From: Chloroflexota bacterium
Lineage (GTDB): Bacteria > Chloroflexota > Anaerolineae > Anaerolineales > UBA11858
DNA: 55,081 nucleotides
Direction of reading: 5' to 3'
NCBI GenBank assembly: GCA_018648225.1
Contig: JABGRQ010000029.1
Span: forward strand, 1 to 55,081
Notes under the pieces: generated by a model
What the model was told of the DNA's origin: nothing
Database searches by the model: none
The model's input: only the letters and a program-made list of their open reading frames with translations
In this document: one piece after another, positions 1 to 6,605 of the stretch
Numbering within the stretch: position 1 is the stretch's first letter
Layout of the letters: each line of letters starts with the position of its first letter
Position numbers and translations under genes: made by a program

Positions 1-2
1 CC

Positions 3-179
3 GATATTCAAAGACGAGCCGCTGAATTGGTAAATGGACGAGAAATAATGAACCGTTCTGCCAGACAAGCCGTTTACAAGCAACTCCGCGCTGAGTTTGG
101 AATCCTGGATAATACGCCCTTTCGTGCTGCTGTGTCGCTGTCCGTTGTGAAAAATCGCAAGAAACCCAGTGATACCTAA
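3..179 (+). CDS. C-terminal fragment of an unknown element protein (5' end outside window)
   Basis: An open frame enters from the left edge and ends at TAA 177-179, giving about 58 residues rich in Arg, Lys and Ala with no motif I recognise. The true start is outside the window. The tail is basic (VKNRKKPSDT), which would suit a DNA-associated protein, but this is only an impression. It ends 9 bases before the next ORF, so the two are probably co-transcribed within the element. Confidence 0.45.
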   Translation, partial: DIQRRAAELVNGREIMNRSARQAVYKQLRAEFGILDNTPFRAAVSLSVVKNRKKPSDT

Positions 180-188
180 AAAATACGC

Positions 189-443
189 ATGATGAGCGCA
201 AAAACTACTCTACAGCTAATTAATGAGGTTTTCCCGATCCCTGCCAGCCTTAACCCTGAAGAAAATTACGCGGATGCCTTGAGCCTTGCGAGGCAGGCAG
301 GCTTATCGGTAGAGGAGCGACCTGACAGTTTGTACGGAACGCTTTTGGTTGTAAGAAACCAGCGAGGCCAGGAGTTTCGCACAAGTATAAAAACGGCCTC
401 CAGCGTGACAAATCTGATCATGAACGCACTTAGACAAGTTTAG
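189..443 (+). CDS. hypothetical element protein, 84 aa
   Basis: Small ORF starting with two consecutive ATG codons (189 or 192) and lacking a clear Shine-Dalgarno sequence. The product is soluble, with no Cys clusters, signal peptide or membrane segment. The pattern (ADALSLARQAGLSVEE, then TLLVVRNQRGQEFRTS, then TASSVTNLIMNAL) suggests a small alpha/beta fold, but I do not recognise the family. It lies in the same-strand gene train of the element. Confidence 0.5.
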   Translation: MMSAKTTLQLINEVFPIPASLNPEENYADALSLARQAGLSVEERPDSLYGTLLVVRNQRGQEFRTSIKTASSVTNLIMNALRQV

Positions 444-530
444 ACTTTCCGCTTTTGATCGCTGCGCCTGTGTAGGGATGTTCGCAAGCACCTCTACACA
501 GGCCCGGTAATGAGCAGCGGAGACACAACC

Positions 531-1112
531 ATGACTACAACTACTGCACCGCCACCAATGAATGTCGTAATGAATATCACGAACCGCGTCAGTAACGTCC
601 TGCGCGAGCCCAATGCAACTAGCCAAGGGCGTCATTACCTGGCTGGCATTGGCGATCACCTGTTTACACTCAGTGGCAGGCCGGTTTCGATGGCAGAGTT
701 AGACACAATGGTGAGTAACTTTGCTGATCGAGGGATGCGGGTTTGTATTTTGGATACTACCGGCGAAATATTCCCCGCAAAATTGCCCGCAGAAGAACCT
801 CCAATGACACCTGACCACCTGGTTTTGTTGAAATTGCACGATACCGCCATGCAGAACGACAGCAAACGGGTTTTTCGCGATCTGCCCTCGCTTGGTGCGC
901 GCGTCTACTTCAAAGTGCATCATACATATTATCTCGACATCGGTCTGTTGAAACCTGACCGCTACCCCACAAAAGACGAATGGGGCAAGGTCACGCAAAT
1001 GATTGAGGCGTTGAGGATCGTGTTGCCGTCACTGTATACATTCGGGCGATCCGTGCGGGAGCGTCAATACTTTTTATATCGGAATAATCTCATGATTGCT
1101 CGTTGGAGGTAA
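531..1112 (+). CDS. hypothetical element protein, about 193 aa
   Basis: Soluble protein of unknown family. An upstream in-frame ATG exists at 510, but the ATG at 531 is preceded by GGAG at about 8 nt spacing and is preferred. The N-terminus is Thr/Pro-rich (TTTTAPPP). The middle has the alternating hydrophobic pattern of an alpha/beta domain (MRVCILDTTGEIFPAKL), followed by basic and aromatic stretches near the C-terminus (SVRERQYFLYRNN). The stop codon overlaps the ribosome-binding region of the next gene, which suggests translational coupling. No function can be assigned. Confidence 0.6.
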   Translation: MTTTTAPPPMNVVMNITNRVSNVLREPNATSQGRHYLAGIGDHLFTLSGRPVSMAELDTMVSNFADRGMRVCILDTTGEIFPAKLPAEEPPMTPDHLVLLKLHDTAMQNDSKRVFRDLPSLGARVYFKVHHTYYLDIGLLKPDRYPTKDEWGKVTQMIEALRIVLPSLYTFGRSVRERQYFLYRNNLMIARWR

Positions 1113-1114
1113 GC

Positions 1115-1843
1115 GTGAAATCCACCAGGACACATCGAAATTCACAAGCCGAAAACCGAAAAGCACAGCGGCCTGTTAAGTGGCAAGCCGCTTCCCGGCC
1201 ACAAGGCCAGCGACAGCCACAGTCACAAACACCTGTTCCGGCGTTGCGCCGCCGTACATCGGCATCCTACTGGATTTGGAGCATGTCCGACCTGGGTACG
1301 CTATACCGGATGGCGGAGATATGGATTACGAACCTGACCGATCCGGGTACGACAGCGTTCTATGCAGGCGGGATGGCTTTGCTCACGGTTGGGGCTGGCT
1401 TCCTGACCTGGGGGCTGGACATCAATCCCAGCCTGATCTTTGGTCAGCACCTGGCAACACAGCTTGTTAGCGAATGGACCAGCCAGCGTATTTTAGTCAT
1501 GGTCGTTTTCTTGTTCAGCATTATGCCCAACCTGATGGAATTATTTGCGGTCGGATTGGCTGCGCACGGCAATATTGTGGTGGATATTGCGATCAAAGCC
1601 ACGTTGCTGTTTGATGCAGCCACGGACTCCCCGATGGCGTTCTCGATTGCGCAAGCCATTGTACGCTTTTTCCTGCCTGATGGTACTGCCGCATCCTTGA
1701 TCTTGTCTGGCCTCGTGGCTATCCCCGTGTTGGCGCTGGCAACGATTATTGTTGAGATTTTATTTCTCAGCTTCCTGGTGGCGACGGTCTTGCTGGTGCG
1801 GCACTCATTCAGCCTGCGTAGAAACAATCGTTTTGGACGGTAG
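1115..1843 (+). CDS. polytopic membrane protein of the mobile element
   Basis: I prefer the GTG at 1115, which follows GGAGGT at 1105-1110; the frame also opens at a TTG at 1103. The first 60 or so residues are basic and Gln/Pro-rich and probably cytoplasmic. About four hydrophobic segments follow (around FYAGGMALLTVGAGFLTWG, ILVMVVFLFSIMPNL, ASLILSGLVAIPVLALA and VEILFLSFLVATVLLV), and the protein ends in a basic tail. It sits directly upstream of the element's membrane-anchored ATPase, so it could be a partner in a DNA-transfer or membrane complex. That role is inferred only from position. Confidence 0.65.
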   Translation: MKSTRTHRNSQAENRKAQRPVKWQAASRPQGQRQPQSQTPVPALRRRTSASYWIWSMSDLGTLYRMAEIWITNLTDPGTTAFYAGGMALLTVGAGFLTWGLDINPSLIFGQHLATQLVSEWTSQRILVMVVFLFSIMPNLMELFAVGLAAHGNIVVDIAIKATLLFDAATDSPMAFSIAQAIVRFFLPDGTAASLILSGLVAIPVLALATIIVEILFLSFLVATVLLVRHSFSLRRNNRFGR

Positions 1844-1852
1844 AGGATCAAC

Positions 1853-3424
1853 ATGAAAGACAACATGATCGTATATGACACCGAAATGCCGAATTGGGTG
1901 CGCGGACTGGCCGAAATTGACGCGATTGACACAATTATGGTCATGGTCGGCTATCCATTCTCCTATGCCGCGGGTGGTATTTCTGGCCTCGTACTCTGGT
2001 CTGGGGCAATTGCAAGCGTTACGGTTCTGCGGAAAACGCCGATTCTTCCAGCCACGGGGCGACTGATTTACAACCTCATTAATCAGCCTGATATCTTGAT
2101 TGGAGAATTCCGGGATGTGGTTTTGCCCGTATTGCGGGAAGACCCGCCCAATAATGTTCAGCCCCCTGCGCCTGCGCCTCGCCCCACCTCGGTGAATGAC
2201 ACCCATCCGATTCATGTGCAACCACAAACGGAAGCGCATATCGAATCGGTGTATGCCAGGGATATGGCAGCGCAGACCGTATCGTTCGAACCGGTGAATT
2301 CGGTGCGCGCCCTGACGCAGGCATATAAACGGCTAAATGAACTGCCCGCGCTTCCCGGTAGACACGTCGCTATTTTTGGCCCCACAGACAGCGGCAAGTC
2401 AACCATCATCAAGATTATGGTGCGCCACCATCAGGATGCTGTCGTCATCATCGGTGATCCGCACTATGAACCCGGCAACTGGCCTTCCCGCGCGTATGTA
2501 GTTGGCGCTGGTCGGAATTTTGGCGAAATTGCGTCCACAGTTGACGCGCTGGTAACGGAGATGGCCCGGCGTTACGCTGCTGCTGCCCGCGGGGAGCTTG
2601 TTTTGCAAGATGCGCAAACGATCTATTTTGTCACGGATGAACTAAGCGCCATTGCATCCAATGAGCCGGACGTAATGATTGGAATCACGGCTTTGGCGCA
2701 AGAAGGGCGCAAGGCGCGTATCTTTGTCATCATAACGCCCCACGGGGAGCAGGTATCTGCAATGGGGCTGGAGGGCAAAGGTCAGGTTCGTGAAAATTTT
2801 GCCTTCATCGCCGCCCGGAGTGTACCTGATAATCTCAAGCGCCTTCCAAGAATTGTAAAAGTCACGCTTGGGCCGCCGAAAAATAAGGCCAGCCAGAATT
2901 TAGGTTACTTTGTTGTCCCGCCTCCCCCGGTCTACACCGGAACGCCCTATTTTGGTCTGCCTCAATTCCTGCTGGAGCGTGTGCCTGAGTTGGAAAAGGG
3001 TGTGCCTGAGCATGTGCCTGACAAAGCCCAACGTGTGCCTGAGTGTGTGCCTGAGAACGGTTTTCAGCGTGTGCCTGATGCTGGGCACACCCCAGGCACA
3101 GGGTTTTCGACCCGATTCGGACGTGATTCTGACGCGACGCATTCGCTGGCCGCTTACCTTGCCCAATATGGATTTGGAATTCGCAAGATTGCGAACTTCC
3201 TGCCTTTTGCAAACGATGATGCCCGCCAGATTGCCAACCTCGCGTTGGCTGAACGAACCGAATTGCCCAAACGTCCCGATCCGGGCAGTTCCGATGAAAT
3301 CGATCTGGTGCGCTACCTCCATGTTGAGTGTGGTGCGCCCATCGAGCGAATTGCCTCGCTGCTGAATGGGAACAAATGGGAGAACCTGGCGCGTATCCAG
3401 AACTACGGCAAGGATGGCAAGTAA
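1853..3424 (+). CDS. membrane-anchored FtsK/HerA-like P-loop ATPase of the element (possible coupling protein)
   Basis: A 523-residue protein. A hydrophobic segment near residues 30-60 is followed by a Pro-rich linker and a RecA-like ATPase core, with Walker A GPTDSGKST at about 176-184 and a Walker B strand IYFVTDE at about 258-264. This layout resembles conjugative coupling proteins and HerA/FtsK translocases. Residues about 376-410 carry a run of VPE/VPD repeats. The last 90 residues contain two HTH-like units (YGFGIRKIANFL and CGAPIERIASLL), possibly a DNA-binding tail. The likely role is an energy source for DNA transfer or partition. No relaxase is seen nearby, so calling it a true conjugation protein is inference. 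It overlaps the next start by one base (TAATG). Confidence 0.7.
   Translation: MKDNMIVYDTEMPNWVRGLAEIDAIDTIMVMVGYPFSYAAGGISGLVLWSGAIASVTVLRKTPILPATGRLIYNLINQPDILIGEFRDVVLPVLREDPPNNVQPPAPAPRPTSVNDTHPIHVQPQTEAHIESVYARDMAAQTVSFEPVNSVRALTQAYKRLNELPALPGRHVAIFGPTDSGKSTIIKIMVRHHQDAVVIIGDPHYEPGNWPSRAYVVGAGRNFGEIASTVDALVTEMARRYAAAARGELVLQDAQTIYFVTDELSAIASNEPDVMIGITALAQEGRKARIFVIITPHGEQVSAMGLEGKGQVRENFAFIAARSVPDNLKRLPRIVKVTLGPPKNKASQNLGYFVVPPPPVYTGTPYFGLPQFLLERVPELEKGVPEHVPDKAQRVPECVPENGFQRVPDAGHTPGTGFSTRFGRDSDATHSLAAYLAQYGFGIRKIANFLPFANDDARQIANLALAERTELPKRPDPGSSDEIDLVRYLHVECGAPIERIASLLNGNKWENLARIQNYGKDGK
2980..3100 (+). repeat. TGTGCCTGA repeat cluster in the ATPase gene
   Basis: TGTGCCTGA at 2980, 3001, 3013, 3034, 3046 and 3070, spaced 21, 12, 21, 12 and 24 bp (so a 33-bp higher-order unit). 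A near-inverted copy, CCAGGCACA, lies at 3092-3100. All forward copies are in frame and encode VPE or VPD. It may be a protein repeat, a DNA-binding cluster, or both. Confidence 0.6.
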
Positions 3425-3684
3425 TGACGGCTATTCTTACGCGCCACGATTGGAACCGGGCTAAATGGGGCCGCTTGAAGCGCGATGAACCCGAATTAGC
3501 AGCGGAGCTACGGAAGAATATTCTGAAAGGATATACCCCTGAGTTTTTGGAGATGGCAATTGAACGTATTGTTGGCTGCTCAAATCTTGCCAAAGACATC
3601 CGCTATGCGGCTGAGTATTTGTGGAAAGAACTGTATGGCGAAGCTGGAAGCCCCGCCGATTCAGCCGGTCAGGTGAAACCATGA
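3424..3684 (+). CDS. hypothetical small element protein, 86 aa
   Basis: The ATG at 3424 shares its first base with the stop of the ATPase gene, so translational coupling is likely, and this start is preferred over an upstream in-frame ATG inside the ATPase gene. The product is charged and probably helical (TRHDWNRAKWGRLKRDEPELAAELRK, split here only by description as two charged helices) and has no motif I recognise. Its position suggests an accessory partner of the ATPase. Confidence 0.6.
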   Translation: MTAILTRHDWNRAKWGRLKRDEPELAAELRKNILKGYTPEFLEMAIERIVGCSNLAKDIRYAAEYLWKELYGEAGSPADSAGQVKP

Positions 3685-3935
3685 AATATAACCATTTTCT
3701 ACTAACCCTGGCATTTTTTATGAGCTTCACCATGCTGGGCGCAATCTGGGTGGGCGTAATGTCGCTAACGAATAGTGGCTCAGGGGCCAGTATCGTAACC
3801 CTGATGCTTGCTCTACCTGTAGCGGCTACGCTGGTTTTTTTGGTGAATCTATCCAGGAAAGCTTATCAACACCCAGCGCCGCGACCGCGAAGTGCGAAAA
3901 GATGTCCTCTCGCGGCATTTGAAAGTCGTCTTTGA
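3681..3935 (+). CDS. small two-segment membrane protein of the element, 84 aa
   Basis: Starts at ATG 3681 inside the overlapping ATGA with the previous gene. Two hydrophobic segments are visible, at about residues 5-28 (FLLTLAFFMSFTMLGAIWVG) and 38-58 (IVTLMLALPVAATLVFLV), followed by a basic C-terminal tail. This resembles small membrane accessory proteins of transfer systems. There is no sequence-level assignment. Confidence 0.6.
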   Translation: MKYNHFLLTLAFFMSFTMLGAIWVGVMSLTNSGSGASIVTLMLALPVAATLVFLVNLSRKAYQHPAPRPRSAKRCPLAAFESRL

Positions 3936-3953
3936 CTCACAAAAGGAATCAGC

Positions 3954-4436
3954 ATGACAGACAATGGACACAACGATATGAAAAATATCACCCGAATCGA
4001 CAATAAGCCAAAATGTACCTACGGGTGGTTGGTGCGCATTTATCGGCGAGGGGAGGTATTTCGGAAGTTCTTTAGCGACAATCCGCACGGCGGCAAGGAA
4101 GCCGCTCTGGAAGCTGCCCTGACGTGGCGTGACGCGATGTATATCCAGCATCCAGTCGAAGATGTCCCCTTCCGCACACACCCGATGCGCTCCAACACGA
4201 CCGGCATACAGGGCGTCTCGGAAACCTTTCACCGGTCATCGAGTGGAGCAAAGCTGCTTTGTTTTTCTGTCTTTTGGACGCCTCGGAGAGGCAAACGCAG
4301 GACAAAGCGATTTTACTTCCATCATTTTGACACGCGCGAGGACGCGCTGGAAGCTGCTGCCGCGTTCCGCAAAGAAAAAGAAAACGAAATCCGCCGCCGT
4401 TATCAGGCGGGGAAATATGAACCCCAGAAAGGATAA
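3954..4436 (+). CDS. AP2/ERF-like DNA-binding protein with two tandem domains
   Basis: A 160-residue protein with two similar units, residues about 10-65 and 75-145. Each has three strands followed by a helix with EAAL.AA..WRD or DALEAAAAFRKEKE, matching the AP2 fold. The second unit has the typical NTTGIQGVS lead-in. AP2-like domains occur in bacteria mainly in phage and mobile-element proteins, often homing endonucleases or DNA-binding accessory proteins. No nuclease motif is present, so a pure DNA-binding or regulatory role is likely. It lies just upstream of parA. Confidence 0.65.
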   Translation: MTDNGHNDMKNITRIDNKPKCTYGWLVRIYRRGEVFRKFFSDNPHGGKEAALEAALTWRDAMYIQHPVEDVPFRTHPMRSNTTGIQGVSETFHRSSSGAKLLCFSVFWTPRRGKRRTKRFYFHHFDTREDALEAAAAFRKEKENEIRRRYQAGKYEPQKG

Positions 4437-4441
4437 ACAAT

Positions 4442-5212
4442 ATGGCAACGAAAATTATCACAATCGCCAATCAAAAAGGCGGCGTAGGCAAAACCACCAC
4501 GGTTATCAACTTGGCGCATGGTCTGACGCTGAACGGTAAAAGCGTACTGGTAATCGACCTTGACCCGCAAGGGCATTGCGCCCGGTCGCTGGGTGTGAAA
4601 TCCGAGGGTGGCGCAAACTACCTGCTTTCGATGGGCCTGGGGCAAGCCGAGACCGAATTCATCAAACAACAGGTTCGTAACACCAACCGTAAAAATCTCT
4701 GGCTCATTCCGGGCGATGTGAGCACCAATCACGCCCAGACAACGATCAATTCCGCCAGCTATCCGGTTTCGTGGATACGGGAAACTCTGGAACGCTTCAC
4801 CGGCAATGGGTTGGACTATATCATCCTGGACACGGCTCCCAGCGTTGGCGGTATTCAGGAGCGGGCATTGTGGGCCGCTGACCTGCTGGTGATCCCGACT
4901 TCGGCTGAGTTTTTAGGAACAGATGGCGTGCGGAATATTTCCCAAATGTTGGTCAAGCTGCAAAAAAATCTGGGATGGCGAGGCTCTTTGCTGGGTGTGC
5001 TGCCCACAATGTTCATGGAGCGCATTCGGGAACAGTCGGCCTCCCTGGGCGACCTGGAGCAGGCTTTTCCTGGAAAGGTTCTGATGCCGATCCACCGGGC
5101 GGCTACGCTGAGCGAATGTCCGGGGATGGCCCAGACCATCTTTGAGAAAGACCCGACTTCACGCGCCGCTGAGGAGTACGGTGCATTTGTGAAGGAAGTT
5201 TTACGGTATTAG
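4442..5212 (+). CDS. parA: ParA-family partition ATPase
   Basis: A 256-residue protein opening with the deviant Walker A box NQKGGVGKTT at residues 9-18, followed by DLDPQGH (A-prime) and LDTAPS (Walker B). This is the ParA/Soj/MinD signature. ParA ATPases position or segregate replicons by dynamic DNA binding together with a centromere-binding partner. There is no N-terminal HTH, so it belongs to the short ParA type. The next gene may encode the partner. Its presence argues for a stage in which the element replicates or is maintained autonomously. Confidence 0.9.
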   Translation: MATKIITIANQKGGVGKTTTVINLAHGLTLNGKSVLVIDLDPQGHCARSLGVKSEGGANYLLSMGLGQAETEFIKQQVRNTNRKNLWLIPGDVSTNHAQTTINSASYPVSWIRETLERFTGNGLDYIILDTAPSVGGIQERALWAADLLVIPTSAEFLGTDGVRNISQMLVKLQKNLGWRGSLLGVLPTMFMERIREQSASLGDLEQAFPGKVLMPIHRAATLSECPGMAQTIFEKDPTSRAAEEYGAFVKEVLRY

Positions 5213-5279
5213 AAAGACAGAAGACCGGGGACTGGTGACGGAAGATAAACACTGGTTCTCAGTCTGAACAGGAGTAGTT

Positions 5280-5975
5280 ATGGGACGCCGCAGCGCATTT
5301 TTTGATGATGAACTAGAACCGACTGAAAACAGTCAGTCATCGGATAGCAACGGCTTTGGGTTTGGTAATGATGCACCCGCGCCAGGTATCCAGCCGGAAC
5401 GCCCGGCCTCGATTCTGGATCAGCTGCGCGTGGCAACACCCAAGAAAAAGGTGGTGCGCGATCGCTCTTGGGAGGAAGGCAATCCAACCAAAACCTATCG
5501 CAAGGTACACAGCGATATTCGCGATGCGATCAATGATATTGCCATCGACTATAACTACAATGCCAGCCAAATTGCGCAGGCGTTTCTGGAGTATGCCTTG
5601 ATGTGCTATCGCCGGGCGGATTTTGCGCTGGAACTGGAACTCGATTCCCGGCACGGTTTGACGCTTATGCCAGGAGGTTGGTCGGACGAGAAAAAACCCA
5701 TCTGGGCGGAGAATGCCTGGGGTAAGCAGCCTCCCCAGAAGAAAAAGCGGAAGAAGAAAGACGAAACGCCACTGTATAAAATGTTTGTCGGCTATCGCCT
5801 CACCCCGCACATTGTCGCCGAAATTGACGCGGTATGTGAGACGCGCCGCTTCCCGGATGGAAACATCATCAGTCGCAAATACCATGACGGTGAGGTTGTG
5901 GCGCGTTTTTTGACCTTCGCCATTGAAGCCTACAACAGCGGAAAATTGGCCTTGCGGGACGCTGAAAATGAGTAG
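5280..5975 (+). CDS. hypothetical protein after parA, possible partition partner with two related halves
   Basis: A 231-residue protein starting after GGAG (5268-5271). Two segments share a pattern: about residues 76-120 (HSDIRDAINDIAIDYNYN, then FLEYALMCYRRADFAL) and about 165-222 (TPHIVAEIDAVCETRRF, then FLTFAIEAYNSGKLAL). A very basic linker (KKKRKKKDE) separates them. This resembles a duplicated small DNA-binding unit, perhaps ribbon-helix-helix. It is not ParB-like in sequence. Position after parA and before a repeat array suggests a centromere-binding role, which is inference. Confidence 0.6.
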   Translation: MGRRSAFFDDELEPTENSQSSDSNGFGFGNDAPAPGIQPERPASILDQLRVATPKKKVVRDRSWEEGNPTKTYRKVHSDIRDAINDIAIDYNYNASQIAQAFLEYALMCYRRADFALELELDSRHGLTLMPGGWSDEKKPIWAENAWGKQPPQKKKRKKKDETPLYKMFVGYRLTPHIVAEIDAVCETRRFPDGNIISRKYHDGEVVARFLTFAIEAYNSGKLALRDAENE

Positions 5976-6207
5976 TCCAAAAATCGAACCTGTGAATTTG
6001 GTGCAAATTTCAACTTTTTTTGAGCCAAAAAATCGTGCCGCTCACGTTGACGCTCACGCACCGCTCACGCACCGCTCACGCACCGCTCACGTTGCCGCTC
6101 ACGTTGACGCTCACGTTGACCTTTCAAAATGTCCGGAGAGCGATTTATTTGCCCCCACAGATATGCTCGGATGTCTGGAAAATATCGCCCCGCAGAAACG
6201 CTCCTGA
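5968..6207 (+). CDS. small ORF containing a DNA repeat array, coding status doubtful
   Basis: A 79-codon ORF that overlaps the end of the previous gene. Its middle is low-complexity (AHVDAHA type) because it reads through seven 11-12 bp direct repeats. Three consecutive units are 11 bp and so not codon multiples, which argues that the DNA sequence rather than the peptide is conserved. It may simply be the region between two genes that holds a binding array. Confidence 0.3.
   Translation: MSSPKIEPVNLVQISTFFEPKNRAAHVDAHAPLTHRSRTAHVAAHVDAHVDLSKCPESDLFAPTDMLGCLENIAPQKRS
6039..6119 (+). repeat. iteron-like array: seven direct repeats of 11-12 bp, core CGCTCACG
   Basis: Units start at 6039, 6051, 6062, 6073, 6084, 6096 and 6108. 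Each begins CGCTCACG and ends either TTGA/TTGC (12 bp) or CAC (11 bp). Near-helical spacing puts all copies on about the same DNA face. Lying just after parA and its neighbour and before the putative initiator gene, it is a good candidate for a parS-like centromere or a replication-protein binding array. Confidence 0.7.
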
Positions 6208-6239
6208 CGATTTGTATGAGAAAGTTTTAGGAAATTCAA

Positions 6240-6605
6240 ATGCTGCTCAAAATTGACCCAAAATCGGCTGCTCAGTTTAGCCTCATCCACGAAACTCCCG
6301 GTGAGATCATCGCTATCGATCACCGCCGCTATTACGTTGCCACCGGCGACCGGCTGGCGCTGCTGGTCTTGCGCAACGGCCTTGACCTGGCAACGATCAC
6401 CGGCCAGGTGGTGGATGCCAGGCTAGGGTGGGATCATGCGGTCGAGCAATTCGCACCGGAGGCTGATGTCGGCTTGCGCCGTACCAAGATCAGCGTTTAC
6501 CGCCGTGTCATCAATGCTCACCCGAATGGGCCGATGGGCGGCATCAAGTTCTTATCCACCATTTTGAAATCCGCTTCAAAACGAACATCGAGGAATACAC
6601 CATGA
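6240..6605 (+). CDS. hypothetical element protein, 121 aa
   Basis: A soluble protein whose stop overlaps the next start in ATGA (6602-6605), so it is probably translationally coupled to the DnaA_N-domain gene. The N-terminal half is predicted beta-rich (GEIIAIDHRRYYVATGDRLALLVL) and the C-terminal half more basic (ADVGLRRTKISVYRRVI). No family recognised. A role in the same replication or maintenance module is suggested by the tight overlap only. Confidence 0.55.
   Translation: MLLKIDPKSAAQFSLIHETPGEIIAIDHRRYYVATGDRLALLVLRNGLDLATITGQVVDARLGWDHAVEQFAPEADVGLRRTKISVYRRVINAHPNGPMGGIKFLSTILKSASKRTSRNTP

Noticed and set aside
2862-3599. Long minus-strand ORFs opposite the ATPase gene, rich in QAHA/RHTL repeats
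   Set aside because: They are antisense readings of the TGTGCCTGA repeats inside a well-supported gene.
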